64,000 bases of DNA, from the NCBI GenBank assembly GCA_036276735.1, contig DASUOH010000007.1, forward strand, positions 1-64,000, written 5' to 3'. This DNA is from VRUE01 sp036276735 (GTDB lineage: Bacteria > Actinomycetota > Thermoleophilia > Solirubrobacterales > 70-9). Made by a program: the position numbers and the translations under genes. Shown here piece by piece: positions 50,565-58,523 of this stretch. The notes below the pieces were generated by a model. That model had not been told where the DNA came from, did no database searches, and saw only the letters and a list, made by a program, of their open reading frames with translations. Positions within the stretch are counted from its first letter, which is position 1. Each line of letters opens with the position of its first letter.

Positions 50565-51863
50565 GTGTGTGTAACTGCTAAGCGGGCAAAGGGGAGTGAT
50601 GGCAGCTCGTCGGCGAGCGTCGCCTGTCGCGTCGCCGCAATGTGCGCTGTTGTTCTTCTGGTGGTTGCCATCGGGGACATGACTAGCATCAGCGAGGCCA
50701 AGATGCCTAAGCGGCCTGTCACCGGCCCACAGAAACCCCTCGGTCCAGCGGTCGCTACGGGTGCGTTCGGTCTCGACTTGATGCGCGCTCAGGGGCCGGG
50801 CAACGTCGTCCTCTCCCCTGACAGCGTCGCGGCAGCACTCGCAATGACGGGAACGGGGGGCGTCGGGCGCACCGCCCGTGAGATCGCGCGCACCCTCCAT
50901 CTGAAAGGACCGACCGTTCTAGCTGCGGTAGGGGATCTTCAACGCGCCATTGTCACCGGGCAGGCCGTAGAAGGGCGCGGGGCGCCACCGACTCTCGAGA
51001 TCGCCAACGGGCTATTTCTTCAAGATGCGCTGCCTTTCAGCGCCGCCTTCCTCGCTGGTGCTCGGCAGCGCTTCGGCGCTGCGCCACAAATCGTCGATTT
51101 CGCACGCAACTCGACCGGTGCCCTTGAAGCGATCAACGGTTGGGTGAGCGAGCACACCAATGGGTTGATCCCCGAAATTCTCGACTCGCTGCCGCCGAGA
51201 ATGGCGCTGGCGTTGGCTAACGCTATCTATCTCGATGCAGCCTGGGAGCACCCGTTCCAACCAAATCGGACCACGCGCGAGGTCTTTCATGCGACGGCCG
51301 GAGATACCACCGCCGACTTCATGCACCAGACCGAGTTGCTGCGCTACGGCGCTGGCCGCGGCTACAGGGCGGTCGCGCTCCCATACCAGTCCTCGACCCT
51401 CTCGTTGTTGATTGTGCTGCCCGTGGCCCAACGGCTCGGTGCCCTTCAGAACCAACTAGACGGCAGACGCCTGGCCCGGATCGCGCGCGGTCTCTCGCCG
51501 ACGTCGGTGGCCCTCAGCCTGCCGCGTTTCCACTTGAACACCGAGGCCGAGTTGGTAGAGAGCTTGAAGAAGCTCGGCATGCGCACGCCCTTCAGTGCTG
51601 CGGCGAACTTTTCCCGCATTACGACGGCGGCACCACTGAAAATCGACTTCGTCACCCACGCTGCCGACTTCGCAGTCGATGAGGAGGGAACGGAGGCGGC
51701 CGCAGCTACCGTGGTTGGGATAGTTCGAGTGAGCGCGCGGCGACCGCGCGACCCGGTTATCTTCAATGTAGACCAGCCATTTCTCTTCTTCCTACGTGAC
51801 GACCGGACCGGCGCGACTCTTTTCGCCGGTCGGTTGGTCGATCCCTCGTCAGACGATGCATAG
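50565..51863 (+). CDS. Secreted serpin (serine-protease inhibitor)
   Basis: 432 residues from GTG 50565 (GGGAAGG seven bases upstream). A membrane-spanning signal (AMCAVVLLVVAIG) exports it. Serpin landmarks: NVVLSPDSVAAALAMTGTG, INGWVSEHTNGLIPEIL, ALANAIYLDAAWEHPF, FMHQTELLRYG, ALPYQSSTLSLLIVLP and VDQPFLFFLRDDRTGATLF. The reactive-loop hinge is EEGTEAAAATVV (from residue 373), the consensus of inhibitory serpins. By alignment with antitrypsin, P1-P1' is Val389-Ser390, with Arg at P2. Serpins trap S1 and some cysteine proteases. The nearest candidate target is the streptogrisin-type domain encoded 2.3 kb upstream. Confidence 0.9.
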   Translation: MCVTAKRAKGSDGSSSASVACRVAAMCAVVLLVVAIGDMTSISEAKMPKRPVTGPQKPLGPAVATGAFGLDLMRAQGPGNVVLSPDSVAAALAMTGTGGVGRTAREIARTLHLKGPTVLAAVGDLQRAIVTGQAVEGRGAPPTLEIANGLFLQDALPFSAAFLAGARQRFGAAPQIVDFARNSTGALEAINGWVSEHTNGLIPEILDSLPPRMALALANAIYLDAAWEHPFQPNRTTREVFHATAGDTTADFMHQTELLRYGAGRGYRAVALPYQSSTLSLLIVLPVAQRLGALQNQLDGRRLARIARGLSPTSVALSLPRFHLNTEAELVESLKKLGMRTPFSAAANFSRITTAAPLKIDFVTHAADFAVDEEGTEAAAATVVGIVRVSARRPRDPVIFNVDQPFLFFLRDDRTGATLFAGRLVDPSSDDA

Positions 51864-51886
51864 GGCTGCCGGTCTGATTGACGTAC

Positions 51887-52345
51887 ATGGGCAAACTCAG
51901 CAAGGGCGAGCGGATTGCAAGCGTTTCGGCGATTCTGCTCTTCGCCTTGATGTTCTTTGACTGGTTCGATGTCAAGACCATCAACACCTCAAACCTGCTT
52001 TCTTACTTTGTAGGTATAGAGTCGGGGAAGAACGCCTGGGAAGCGCTTTACTACATTTCGAGCGTTCTCGGAGTAACTGTGTTCGCGACGCTTGTCGTGG
52101 CTGCGATACGTGTCACGGATCTAGCTCACAGGTCCCTGGTCCCGCTCAATGCCCTGATCGCGATGCTCGGTCTCGGCTCTGCGTTGCTCATCCTTTTTCG
52201 GATCGTTGATCCGCCTGTCTTCCTCGTTGAGCCAACTTTCACGTACGAAGGCGCGGTTCGGTTTCCGATGTTCTTCGCTCTCTTGGCCGCGGCGGGAATC
52301 GCTTTTGGCGGCTGTATGGCGATGCGTGAAGAGCGGTCTATTTGA
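51887..52345 (+). CDS. Four-span membrane protein, function unknown
   Basis: 152 residues from ATG 51887. Four hydrophobic spans: SAILLFALMFFDWFDV, YISSVLGVTVFATLVVAAI, ALIAMLGLGSALLILF and FFALLAAAGIAFGGCMAM. The opening GKLSKGERIASVSAILLF looks like a family of small hypothetical membrane proteins in Thermoleophilia (recollection only). It starts 23 bp after the serpin stop and overlaps the convergent gene by eight bases. Confidence 0.65.
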   Translation: MGKLSKGERIASVSAILLFALMFFDWFDVKTINTSNLLSYFVGIESGKNAWEALYYISSVLGVTVFATLVVAAIRVTDLAHRSLVPLNALIAMLGLGSALLILFRIVDPPVFLVEPTFTYEGAVRFPMFFALLAAAGIAFGGCMAMREERSI

Positions 52346-53288
52346 TGACCTTGAAGGGTGCTGCGAGGTGGTAGAGCCGACGCCCGGGAAACCTTGAGCC
52401 AGGATTTACCCTCTTCACGATCCGGTATCGGCCAAGGGGAAAGTCACGTGGCAGGGAGAGTGCGCTGCACCGGCCCGTACCTCCGGCCGCCACGTTTCCC
52501 AGCCAACTGGCCACAAGACCCGGCGTTGCCTCCGGAACACCGATCCAATCGCTCCCGTCGAATCGCTGGACGCTGAAGTCTTCTCCGTAACGAACGGGGA
52601 CGGTGCCGAGGTTTTCGACTCGGCTCAGGATCCGTTGCCCAGGGCGAACGCGCCGGCGGCTGAGGCCCAGTCTCACCTTCCAGAACTCCTTCGCGAAAAC
52701 CTTGAGGTACTCGCTGTATCTGCCGAGGACTTTTCCTTCCTCGTTGGAAATGCTTAAGTCGTAGCGGTAGAAACCCGGCTGGCGTGCGGGGTCGAGGTAG
52801 AGCGCGATTTGGTCGCCGCTGCTGATCGTCGGAACCTCGATCTCCTCGCGATCGACCTCCTGCCCAGTCGTCCCAGAACGACTGACGGCGAACATCTGGG
52901 CCGTGAGCGTCCAGTGCAGCGGAGTTCGACCGACGTAGTTTTCGCTCCAAAGTTCGTATCCGAAGCTTTCTCCGATGGGGAGCACATGCCCGCCGTAACC
53001 GACCAGGCTTACCGTCTTCGGTGCGAACGGTAGATCACCAGATTCCGGAACTTCGCGAACCGGCGGAAGTCGCGAGAGGCCGAAGTCTCGAACCAGATCC
53101 TTCGGTGAGCAGAAGGCTGGATTCCCGAATGAGAAGGGGTCCCCTGGGCCGGTTCGATGTTCCACGCCAGCCGAGCCGAGGGACGAAGGCACGGCGAGGA
53201 CCATCGTTGCCAATAGCCCGACCGTAACCCCCAAGCCCTTCCCGCGCACCCGACGACTATAGCCCGTGCCACGCTCGCCCTCAGACAA
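52338..53288 (-). CDS. Secreted Ig-like protein B (paralogue of the gene at 49633)
   Basis: 316 residues if TTG 53288 is used; an in-frame GTG a short way in would still leave a full signal peptide (GVTVGLLATMVLAVPSSLG). The mature part contains FCSPKDLVRDFGLSRLPPVR, GESFGYELWSENYVGRTPL and RVRPGQRILSRVENLGTVPV, aligning with its paralogue. It reads towards the serpin operon from the other side. A role with the protease/serpin set is inference from position. Confidence 0.68.
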   Translation of the reverse strand: MSEGERGTGYSRRVRGKGLGVTVGLLATMVLAVPSSLGSAGVEHRTGPGDPFSFGNPAFCSPKDLVRDFGLSRLPPVREVPESGDLPFAPKTVSLVGYGGHVLPIGESFGYELWSENYVGRTPLHWTLTAQMFAVSRSGTTGQEVDREEIEVPTISSGDQIALYLDPARQPGFYRYDLSISNEEGKVLGRYSEYLKVFAKEFWKVRLGLSRRRVRPGQRILSRVENLGTVPVRYGEDFSVQRFDGSDWIGVPEATPGLVASWLGNVAAGGTGRCSALSLPRDFPLGRYRIVKRVNPGSRFPGRRLYHLAAPFKVIK

Positions 53289-53313
53289 CTAGTGCCGCTG
53301 GGCCGGGAAGCGG

Positions 53314-53343
53314 ATGGGCGCGGCTGGGTTCGAACCAGCGACC
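53314..53343. repeat. 30-bp duplicate of the tRNA-Val 3' end (attachment-site candidate)
   Basis: Bases 53314-53343 are identical to 54272-54301, which are the discriminator, acceptor, T-arm and part of the variable region of tRNA-Val. The rest of the tRNA is absent here. This is the expected trace of an element that integrated into the tRNA 3' end. Confidence 0.7.
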
Positions 53344-53400
53344 GGATCGCACCCGCCCCGCCACTGTCCGGCCTGACCGTGCCCTTTGTCATGATTCCCC

Positions 53401-53565
53401 ATGGAGCAGCGCCACGTCAAGCTCAGCGGTGATGTCGAGGGCTCTTTCGTGATCGAGGAGGCTCTGACCGATGGCCGCTTCGTGGTTGCGCCGGAGTGGC
53501 CGCCGGTCCAAAGGTACAATCGCTGCGGAGATCCGCCATGTCGAAGCATGATGCAGCCGAACTGA
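53401..53565 (+). CDS. Small hypothetical protein in the tRNA-Val-bracketed segment
   Basis: 54 residues starting MEQRHVKLSGDVEGSFVIEE and containing ALTDGRFVVAPEWPP. The end overlaps the next gene's start by 28 bp in another frame. No family was recognised; it may be the remnant of a longer antitoxin-type gene. Confidence 0.35.
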   Translation: MEQRHVKLSGDVEGSFVIEEALTDGRFVVAPEWPPVQRYNRCGDPPCRSMMQPN

Positions 53566-53765
53566 CCGCCTTCCTTGGCCCGGTCCAGGACCGTGATGCT
53601 GAGGTGATCGAGCGCTGGCGGGACGCCTCGCCAGACGCCCACGCCCAGGCGATGATCGAGCTTTCCCGCTACGCCGAACGAATGGTCGCCCAGACCGGCA
53701 TCGGCAAGGACCCAGACGAGCGCTTCCCCGGCATCCCTAAGCTGTCACGGCAGAAGGCGGCGTAG
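53538..53765 (+). CDS. Small helical protein, possible antitoxin partner
   Basis: 75 residues (MSKHDAAELTAFLGPVQDRD, then VIERWRDASPDAHAQAMIELSRYAERM). A GGAG lies seven bases before the ATG. Its stop overlaps the GTG of the following broken nucleotidyltransferase gene, the layout of toxin-antitoxin pairs. No family was recognised with confidence. Confidence 0.5.
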   Translation: MSKHDAAELTAFLGPVQDRDAEVIERWRDASPDAHAQAMIELSRYAERMVAQTGIGKDPDERFPGIPKLSRQKAA

Positions 53766-54222
53766 TGGCAGAAGCAGAACCGCTCGTGCCGGAGCGGGAG
53801 CCGACCTGGGATCAGAAGGTTGTCAAGCTGAACAAAGTTCTCGCCGAACGGCCCTCGGCGCTGTTTACAACCTCCCTGACCACGAGCGTGTCAGCCGCGA
53901 TCTGAGGCGGGACGGCCAGGCTCGCTCCTCCTGGGGCGATACCTACGTTGACCTCTTCCTCGCCAATACCGACTTCCATACGTCAATGGCCGAGCGGGTC
54001 CAGCGCCAGCCCTTTGGCGATACGACAATTCCGGTGCTCTCGATCGAGGATCTACTCATCTGCAAGGCTCTCTTCGATCGAGCCAAGGATTGGGTGGACA
54101 TCGAGGCTGTCGCCAAGACCCGCCGCGGTGACCTGGGCCGGACCTACATCTCGGGTTGGCTGGACCGGTTTCTGCCCGCTGATGACCCGAGGCGCGAGCG
54201 AATCGCGACGATTCTGGACTGA
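53765..54222 (+). pseudogene. Decayed AbiEii-like nucleotidyltransferase toxin
   Basis: The start (GTG 53765) reads EPTWDQKVVKLNKVLAERPS, then the frame shifts. From ~53880 another frame continues VYNLPDHERVSRDLRRDGQA, then WGDTYVDLFLANTDFHTSM, IPVLSIEDLLICKALFDRAK and DWVDIEAVAKTRRGDL to a TGA at 54220-54222. The latter half is typical of AbiEii-type nucleotidyltransferase toxins. The catalytic glycine/aspartate region that should lie between the two parts is missing. The span is not a multiple of three, so it is a deletion plus frameshift. Confidence 0.65.
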
Positions 54223-54272
54223 AGCTTCAGATGACGGGTCTCGATGACCTGGTCCTAGTAAGCAAGCTTGAA

Positions 54273-54344
54273 TGGGCGCGGCTGGGTTCGAACCAGCGAC
54301 CTCTCGCGTGTGAGGCGAGCGCTCTCCCACTGAGCTACGCGCCC
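54273..54344 (-). tRNA. tRNA-Val (CAC anticodon)
   Basis: Acceptor GGGCGCG/CGCGCCC, discriminator A, anticodon stem CTCGC/GCGAG with loop CTCACAC giving CAC (codon GUG), T-loop TTCGAAC. CCA is not encoded. Its 3' 29 bases (plus one flanking base) are duplicated at 53314. The upstream antiporter gene ends inside its 5' end. Confidence 0.95.
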
Positions 54345-55525
54345 GAAGGCTCTTCGATCATACGACGGGGGCCGTGGAGCAGGGCGCGGCCGACGAAGGG
54401 GAAGATCAGGGTCGACAGCATCGCCGCTCCGACCAGGCCAGCGGCGGTCGAGGTCTCCATGTGCCCGCCTTCGACCGCCAGCGTGGTGATTGCGACGACG
54501 AGCGGCAGCTCGGTCGCCGAGTAGAAGGCCAGCGCGGCGCGTTGGCGCGCCTCGAGCACGTGCCGGTAGAGCAGCAACGCCGGCGTGCCGCGGACGACCA
54601 GGAACAAGGCGAGGAAGAGAGCCAGCTTCAGCAGCGACTCGGCCGATCCCAACGCGCCGAGGTCGAACTCGATGCCGCTGGCGATGAAGAAGAAGGGGAT
54701 GAAGAAGCCGATGCCGACCGCCGTCAGCTTCGACTCAAAGACGGCGAGCTCGCGTCCTCTGAGGGCCAGCCGCACGATCATCCCGGCGACGAAGCCGCCG
54801 AGCAGGACGTCGAGGCCGAGCTCGGTCGCCAGCAGCACGAGCCCGAAGACGAGCAGGACGGTGATCCGCACCGCCAACTGGCTGCTCGCCTCGAAGGTGC
54901 GCTCGAGCGCCGGCCAGCCGCGCCAGCCCCAGCGCACCGAGGCCAGCGCCAAGGCAAGGGCGAGGGCGACGAAGCCGATCAGGACGACCGCCTCGTGCAG
55001 CGGTTCATGGGCGGAGAGGACGAGCGTGATGAGCAGGATCGGGCCGAACTCGGCGGCGCCACCTGCCGCGAGCAGGTACGCGCCGAAGCGGCTCTTCAGC
55101 TCGCCGCTGTCGCGCAGGATCGGGATCAGCGTTCCGATCGCCGTCGTCGCCATCGCAGAGCCGACGAAGAGGACGGAGAGGACGATCCCGGCCGCGGCGA
55201 GCGCGCCGCCGATCCCGTACGCGAGCGCCACCGAAAGCACCCAACCGAGCAGCCCGAGCTTCAGCGGCCGGTCCTTGACCCGCTCGAAGTCGATCTCGTA
55301 GCCCGCGAAGAAGAAGAGCATGCCGAGGCCGAGGGCGGCGAAGAAGTCGATGAAGTCGTCGGTCCTGGCGAGGTCGAGCACTTCCGGCCCTATCGCGATG
55401 CCGAGCAGCAGCTCGATCACGACGACGGGAGGCGCGAGGTGGGCAGGCACGGCCGCGACCGTGACCGCGGCCAGGGCGGCGACCGCGACGATCGCGAAGA
55501 ACGACTCGGCGTCGACCTCGATCAT
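54335..55525 (-). CDS. CPA2-family cation:proton antiporter
   Basis: 396 residues with about twelve spans. The family features are VVIELLLGIAIGPEVLDLAR, GLGMLFFFAGYEIDF (a conserved Asp helix) and SAMATTAIGTLIPILRDSGE, and there is no cytoplasmic TrkA domain. It exchanges K+ or Na+ for H+. The last codons and TAG stop (54335-54337) are formed by the tRNA-Val 5' end, the stop being the U8-A9-G10 of the tRNA. Confidence 0.88.
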   Translation of the reverse strand: MIEVDAESFFAIVAVAALAAVTVAAVPAHLAPPVVVIELLLGIAIGPEVLDLARTDDFIDFFAALGLGMLFFFAGYEIDFERVKDRPLKLGLLGWVLSVALAYGIGGALAAAGIVLSVLFVGSAMATTAIGTLIPILRDSGELKSRFGAYLLAAGGAAEFGPILLITLVLSAHEPLHEAVVLIGFVALALALALASVRWGWRGWPALERTFEASSQLAVRITVLLVFGLVLLATELGLDVLLGGFVAGMIVRLALRGRELAVFESKLTAVGIGFFIPFFFIASGIEFDLGALGSAESLLKLALFLALFLVVRGTPALLLYRHVLEARQRAALAFYSATELPLVVAITTLAVEGGHMETSTAAGLVGAAMLSTLIFPFVGRALLHGPRRMIEEPSGA

Positions 55526-55686
55526 TGGCCGGCGATCCTACGTCCGTCCAGGGGCCCGGTGGTCACCCGGGCCGCGGGTACCAACTATCGAGTATGAGCC
55601 TCGGCTACCGCAGATAGATGATGCTCGGCTACCGCAGGATCGAGACCACGCTCCTCGCGGGGACGCTCGCCAGCTACGATGGTCGC

Positions 55687-55958
55687 GGACCGTGCTAGGT
55701 GGGGAATCAGCGGTGCCCTGTAACCCGCAATCCGCTCTAGCGGGGCCGAATCCCGTTCCGAGGGGCTGGCCGTCGGGGTCAGTGCGCCGCGGGCGGCGTT
55801 GACGGCCGGGTCCTGCGCGACGTAGGCACGTGAACCAGGTCAGGTCCGGAAGGAAGCAGCCTTAAGCGGAAGCCGCGGGTGCCGCAGGTGAGCCCGGCCC
55901 GAGCCAACCGCGACGGACACGCCCGGTGACTTCGCTTCGAAGGCGGGGCGCACGGTCC
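55687..55958 (+). ncRNA. ffs: Signal recognition particle RNA, long form with Alu domain
   Basis: The SRP core GTCAGGTCCGGAAGGAAGCA lies at ~55839-55858 in the S-domain hairpin. The 5' part contains GCTAGGTGGGGAATCAGCGG and TGCCCTGTAACCCGCAATCC, closely matching, from memory, the Alu domain of the 271-nt Bacillus scRNA. The ends GGACCGTGC (55687-55695) and GCACGGTCC (55950-55958) pair perfectly, followed by ATTTT. Total about 272 nt. The RNA binds Ffh for co-translational targeting. dnaX-ybaB-recR lie 4 kb further on, echoing the Firmicutes order. Confidence 0.9.
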
Positions 55959-55962
55959 ATTT

Positions 55963-56763
55963 TCAATCGATCAGCCGCGCCTCCATGCGGTTGACGGCGA
56001 GCCGCCACAGCACTAGCGCGAAGGCGACGAGGCCGGCGAAGCGCAGCGCGTCGACCGGCTGGAAGCCGAAGGCGCCGCCCCGGACCAGCTCGACCAGCTG
56101 GTGGAGGGGGTTGAGTTGGGCCACGGCCTGCACCCCTCTCGGCAGTTCGTCGATCGGGAAGAAGGCACCCGAGACGAGGAACAGAGGCGTCACGAAGAGG
56201 GCCGTCACGTAGTTGAACTGGTCGATCTTGGCGACGACCGCCGCCACCATCACCCCGAAGCCGGCGAAGCCGAGCGCCGTCACGAAGCAGAAGAGCGGCA
56301 CCAGCAGCATCCCCGGCGCCGGGTCGAGGCCGAAGGCGATCGTGACGAGCAGCGGCACGCAGCCGTAGACGGCCGCACGGCTCCCGATCCAGAGCATCTC
56401 GGCCGAGACCAGCTCCTCGACGTCGACCGGCGCGGCGAGGATCGCGTCGTAGGTGTTCTGGAACCGGTGCTTGACGAAGGTGCCGAACATCGCCGGCAGG
56501 GCGCTGGAGAAGATCACCGCGGTGGCGACCATGCCGGTGCCGACGTACTCGACGTAGGGGAGGCCGTGGACCTCGTCGACCAGGGTCGCCGAGAGCCCCA
56601 GCCCGAAGGCGAGCAGGTAGACGATCGGTTCGAGCACGCTGGAGAAGGTCGTGCCCTTCCAGTAGGTGCGGAAATTGGCCAGCTCCCGGCTCATCACGCC
56701 GGCGATCGCGGCGGGTTCGAGCCGGCCGAGACGGACGGCGCCGCTCTCCTGCTCGGCGCTCAC
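55963..56763 (-). CDS. ABC-2 type permease
   Basis: 266 residues from GTG 56763, six spans. The opening RELANFRTYWKGTTFSSVLE, then PIVYLLAFGLGLS, and the later FRFQNTYD-like HRFQNTYDAILAAPVDVEEL and FPIDELPRGVQAVAQLNPLH are typical of NodJ/DrrB-type exporters of drugs or glycolipids. The GTG overlaps the stop of the ATPase gene (GTGA). The stop lies four bases from the end of the convergent SRP RNA. Confidence 0.87.
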   Translation of the reverse strand: MSAEQESGAVRLGRLEPAAIAGVMSRELANFRTYWKGTTFSSVLEPIVYLLAFGLGLSATLVDEVHGLPYVEYVGTGMVATAVIFSSALPAMFGTFVKHRFQNTYDAILAAPVDVEELVSAEMLWIGSRAAVYGCVPLLVTIAFGLDPAPGMLLVPLFCFVTALGFAGFGVMVAAVVAKIDQFNYVTALFVTPLFLVSGAFFPIDELPRGVQAVAQLNPLHQLVELVRGGAFGFQPVDALRFAGLVAFALVLWRLAVNRMEARLID

Positions 56764-57650
56764 TCGGCCTCCTCGCCGGTCAGGAGTACGAAGACGTCCT
56801 CGAGCGACGCGGCGCGTCGCACCGCGTCGTCTGGGACCACGCCGTTGCTTGCCCTCTCCGAGCCGACGATCGCGATCGCCGGCCCCGCCGGGCGCACCCG
56901 CAGGCCGGCAGCCTCGGCGGTCGCGCGGGCTTCGGCGAGCCGCTCGGGCGGCGCGTAGATCTCGGCGGTCTCGCGGCCGGCGTGCTGAGCGATCAGCTCG
57001 GCGGGCCTGCCGCGACTGATGATCCTCCCCTTCGTCATCACCGCCACCTCGTCGGCGAGCCGCTGCGCCTCCTCGATGTAGTGGGTGGACATGAGGATCG
57101 TCGTGCCGCGCGAGCGCAGGTCGTCGATCAGGGTCCACAGCTGCGTGCGGATCTGCGGGTCGAGCCCGACGGTTGGCTCGTCGAGCAGGATCAGCTTCGG
57201 TTCGTGCACGAGGCAGCGGGCGAGCAGCAACCGGCGGCGCATGCCGCCGGAGAGCTCGTCGACGGCGTCACGGCGCCGGTCGCGCAGGCGGGACAGGTCG
57301 AGCGCCCGCTCGACCGCGGCGCCGACGTCGGGCACGCGATAGAGGCGCGCGTAGACGGCCAGGTTGTCCTCGACGGTGACGTCGACGTCGAGGTTGTCTA
57401 GCTGCGGCACGACACCCATCTCGGCGCGCGCCGCCTTGGCGTCGGCCGGCAGCTCGTGGCCGAGGACGCGCAGCCGTCCGGCGTCCGGCAGGGCCTGCCC
57501 GGTCAGCAGGCGCATCGTCGTCGACTTGCCGGCACCGTTCGGGCCGAGCAGGCCGAGGCAGATGCCCTCGGGCACGTCCAGGTCGAGCCCGTCCACTGCC
57601 GTGATCGGGCCGAAGCGCTTTACGACTCCTTTTAGCTCAATCGCCGCCAC
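56760..57650 (-). CDS. ABC transporter ATP-binding protein (NodI/DrrA-like)
   Basis: 296 residues. Walker A GPNGAGKSTTMRLL, Q-loop GVVPQLDNLDVDVTVEDNL, signature DELSGGMRRRLLLARCL, Walker B LILLDEPTVGLDPQIR and switch MSTHYIEEAQRLADEV. The VPQ-DNLD stretch is characteristic of NodI-type ATPases. It pairs with the overlapping ABC-2 permease gene. GTG start at 57650. Confidence 0.9.
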   Translation of the reverse strand: MAAIELKGVVKRFGPITAVDGLDLDVPEGICLGLLGPNGAGKSTTMRLLTGQALPDAGRLRVLGHELPADAKAARAEMGVVPQLDNLDVDVTVEDNLAVYARLYRVPDVGAAVERALDLSRLRDRRRDAVDELSGGMRRRLLLARCLVHEPKLILLDEPTVGLDPQIRTQLWTLIDDLRSRGTTILMSTHYIEEAQRLADEVAVMTKGRIISRGRPAELIAQHAGRETAEIYAPPERLAEARATAEAAGLRVRPAGPAIAIVGSERASNGVVPDDAVRRAASLEDVFVLLTGEEAE

Positions 57651-57715
57651 TCGCCTGATGCTTGCACGCCGGCGGCTTCTCCAGGTCCCCGGCGTCGGTG
57701 ACTAGGCTGAACTGG

Positions 57716-58522
57716 ATGACGCCTGCCGACGATTCGCCCAGGATCCTCTCGAAGAAGGAGTACGAGAAGGAGCTCTCGCGGCTGCAGGACGAGCTGGTCG
57801 GGTTGCAGGAGTGGATCGTCCACGCCGGCTTGCGGGTCGCGGTCCTCTTCGAGGGGCGGGATACCGCGGGCAAGGGCGGTGTGATCAAGCGAATCACCGA
57901 GAAGACGAACCCGCGCGTGGTGCGGACCGTCGCCCTCGGCACCCCGACCGAGCGCCAGAAAACCGAGTGGTACTTCCAGCGCTACGTGGCCCAGCTGCCG
58001 GCGGCGGGCGAAATGGTCCTGTTCGACCGCAGCTGGTACAACCGCGCCGGCGTCGAGCGGGTGATGGGCTTCGCCACCGAGGAGGAGTACCAGGAGTTCA
58101 TGCGTTCGACGCCGAGCTTCGAGCGGATGCTGCTGCGCTCGGGGCTGATCCTGGTCAAGTACTGGCTCTCGATCTCCGACGAGGAGCAGGAGCGTCGCTT
58201 CAAGGCGCGGATCGAGGACCCGACCAAGCAATGGAAGCTGAGCCCGATGGACCTGGAGGCGCGGGCGCGCTGGGTCGACTACGCCGAGGCGAAGGACGAG
58301 ATGTTCGCCCACACCGATACGAAGGACTCCCCGTGGTTCGTCGTCGAGGCCGACGACAAGCGCACCGCCCGCCTCAATCTGATCAGCCATCTGCTCGAAC
58401 GCATTCCCCACGAGCCGGTGCCGCGGCGGACGATCGAGTTGCCGCCGCGCCAGGAGCGCGCCTACGTGCGCCCACCCCTCGACACGCAGACCTTCGTGCC
58501 TACGCGCTACGTCGTCGAGTAG
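57716..58522 (+). CDS. ppk2: Polyphosphate kinase 2
   Basis: 268 residues from ATG 57716. Walker A AVLFEGRDTAGKGGVIKRI, then TPTERQKTEWYFQRYVAQLP, the Walker-B/lid region MVLFDRSWYNRAGVERVMGF and KYWLSISDEEQERRFKARIE. One PPK2 domain of normal length. It moves phosphate between polyphosphate and nucleotides. The exact nucleotide preference cannot be read from motifs. It is divergent from the ABC exporter, 65 bp away. Confidence 0.92.
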   Translation: MTPADDSPRILSKKEYEKELSRLQDELVGLQEWIVHAGLRVAVLFEGRDTAGKGGVIKRITEKTNPRVVRTVALGTPTERQKTEWYFQRYVAQLPAAGEMVLFDRSWYNRAGVERVMGFATEEEYQEFMRSTPSFERMLLRSGLILVKYWLSISDEEQERRFKARIEDPTKQWKLSPMDLEARARWVDYAEAKDEMFAHTDTKDSPWFVVEADDKRTARLNLISHLLERIPHEPVPRRTIELPPRQERAYVRPPLDTQTFVPTRYVVE

Positions 58523-58523
58523 C

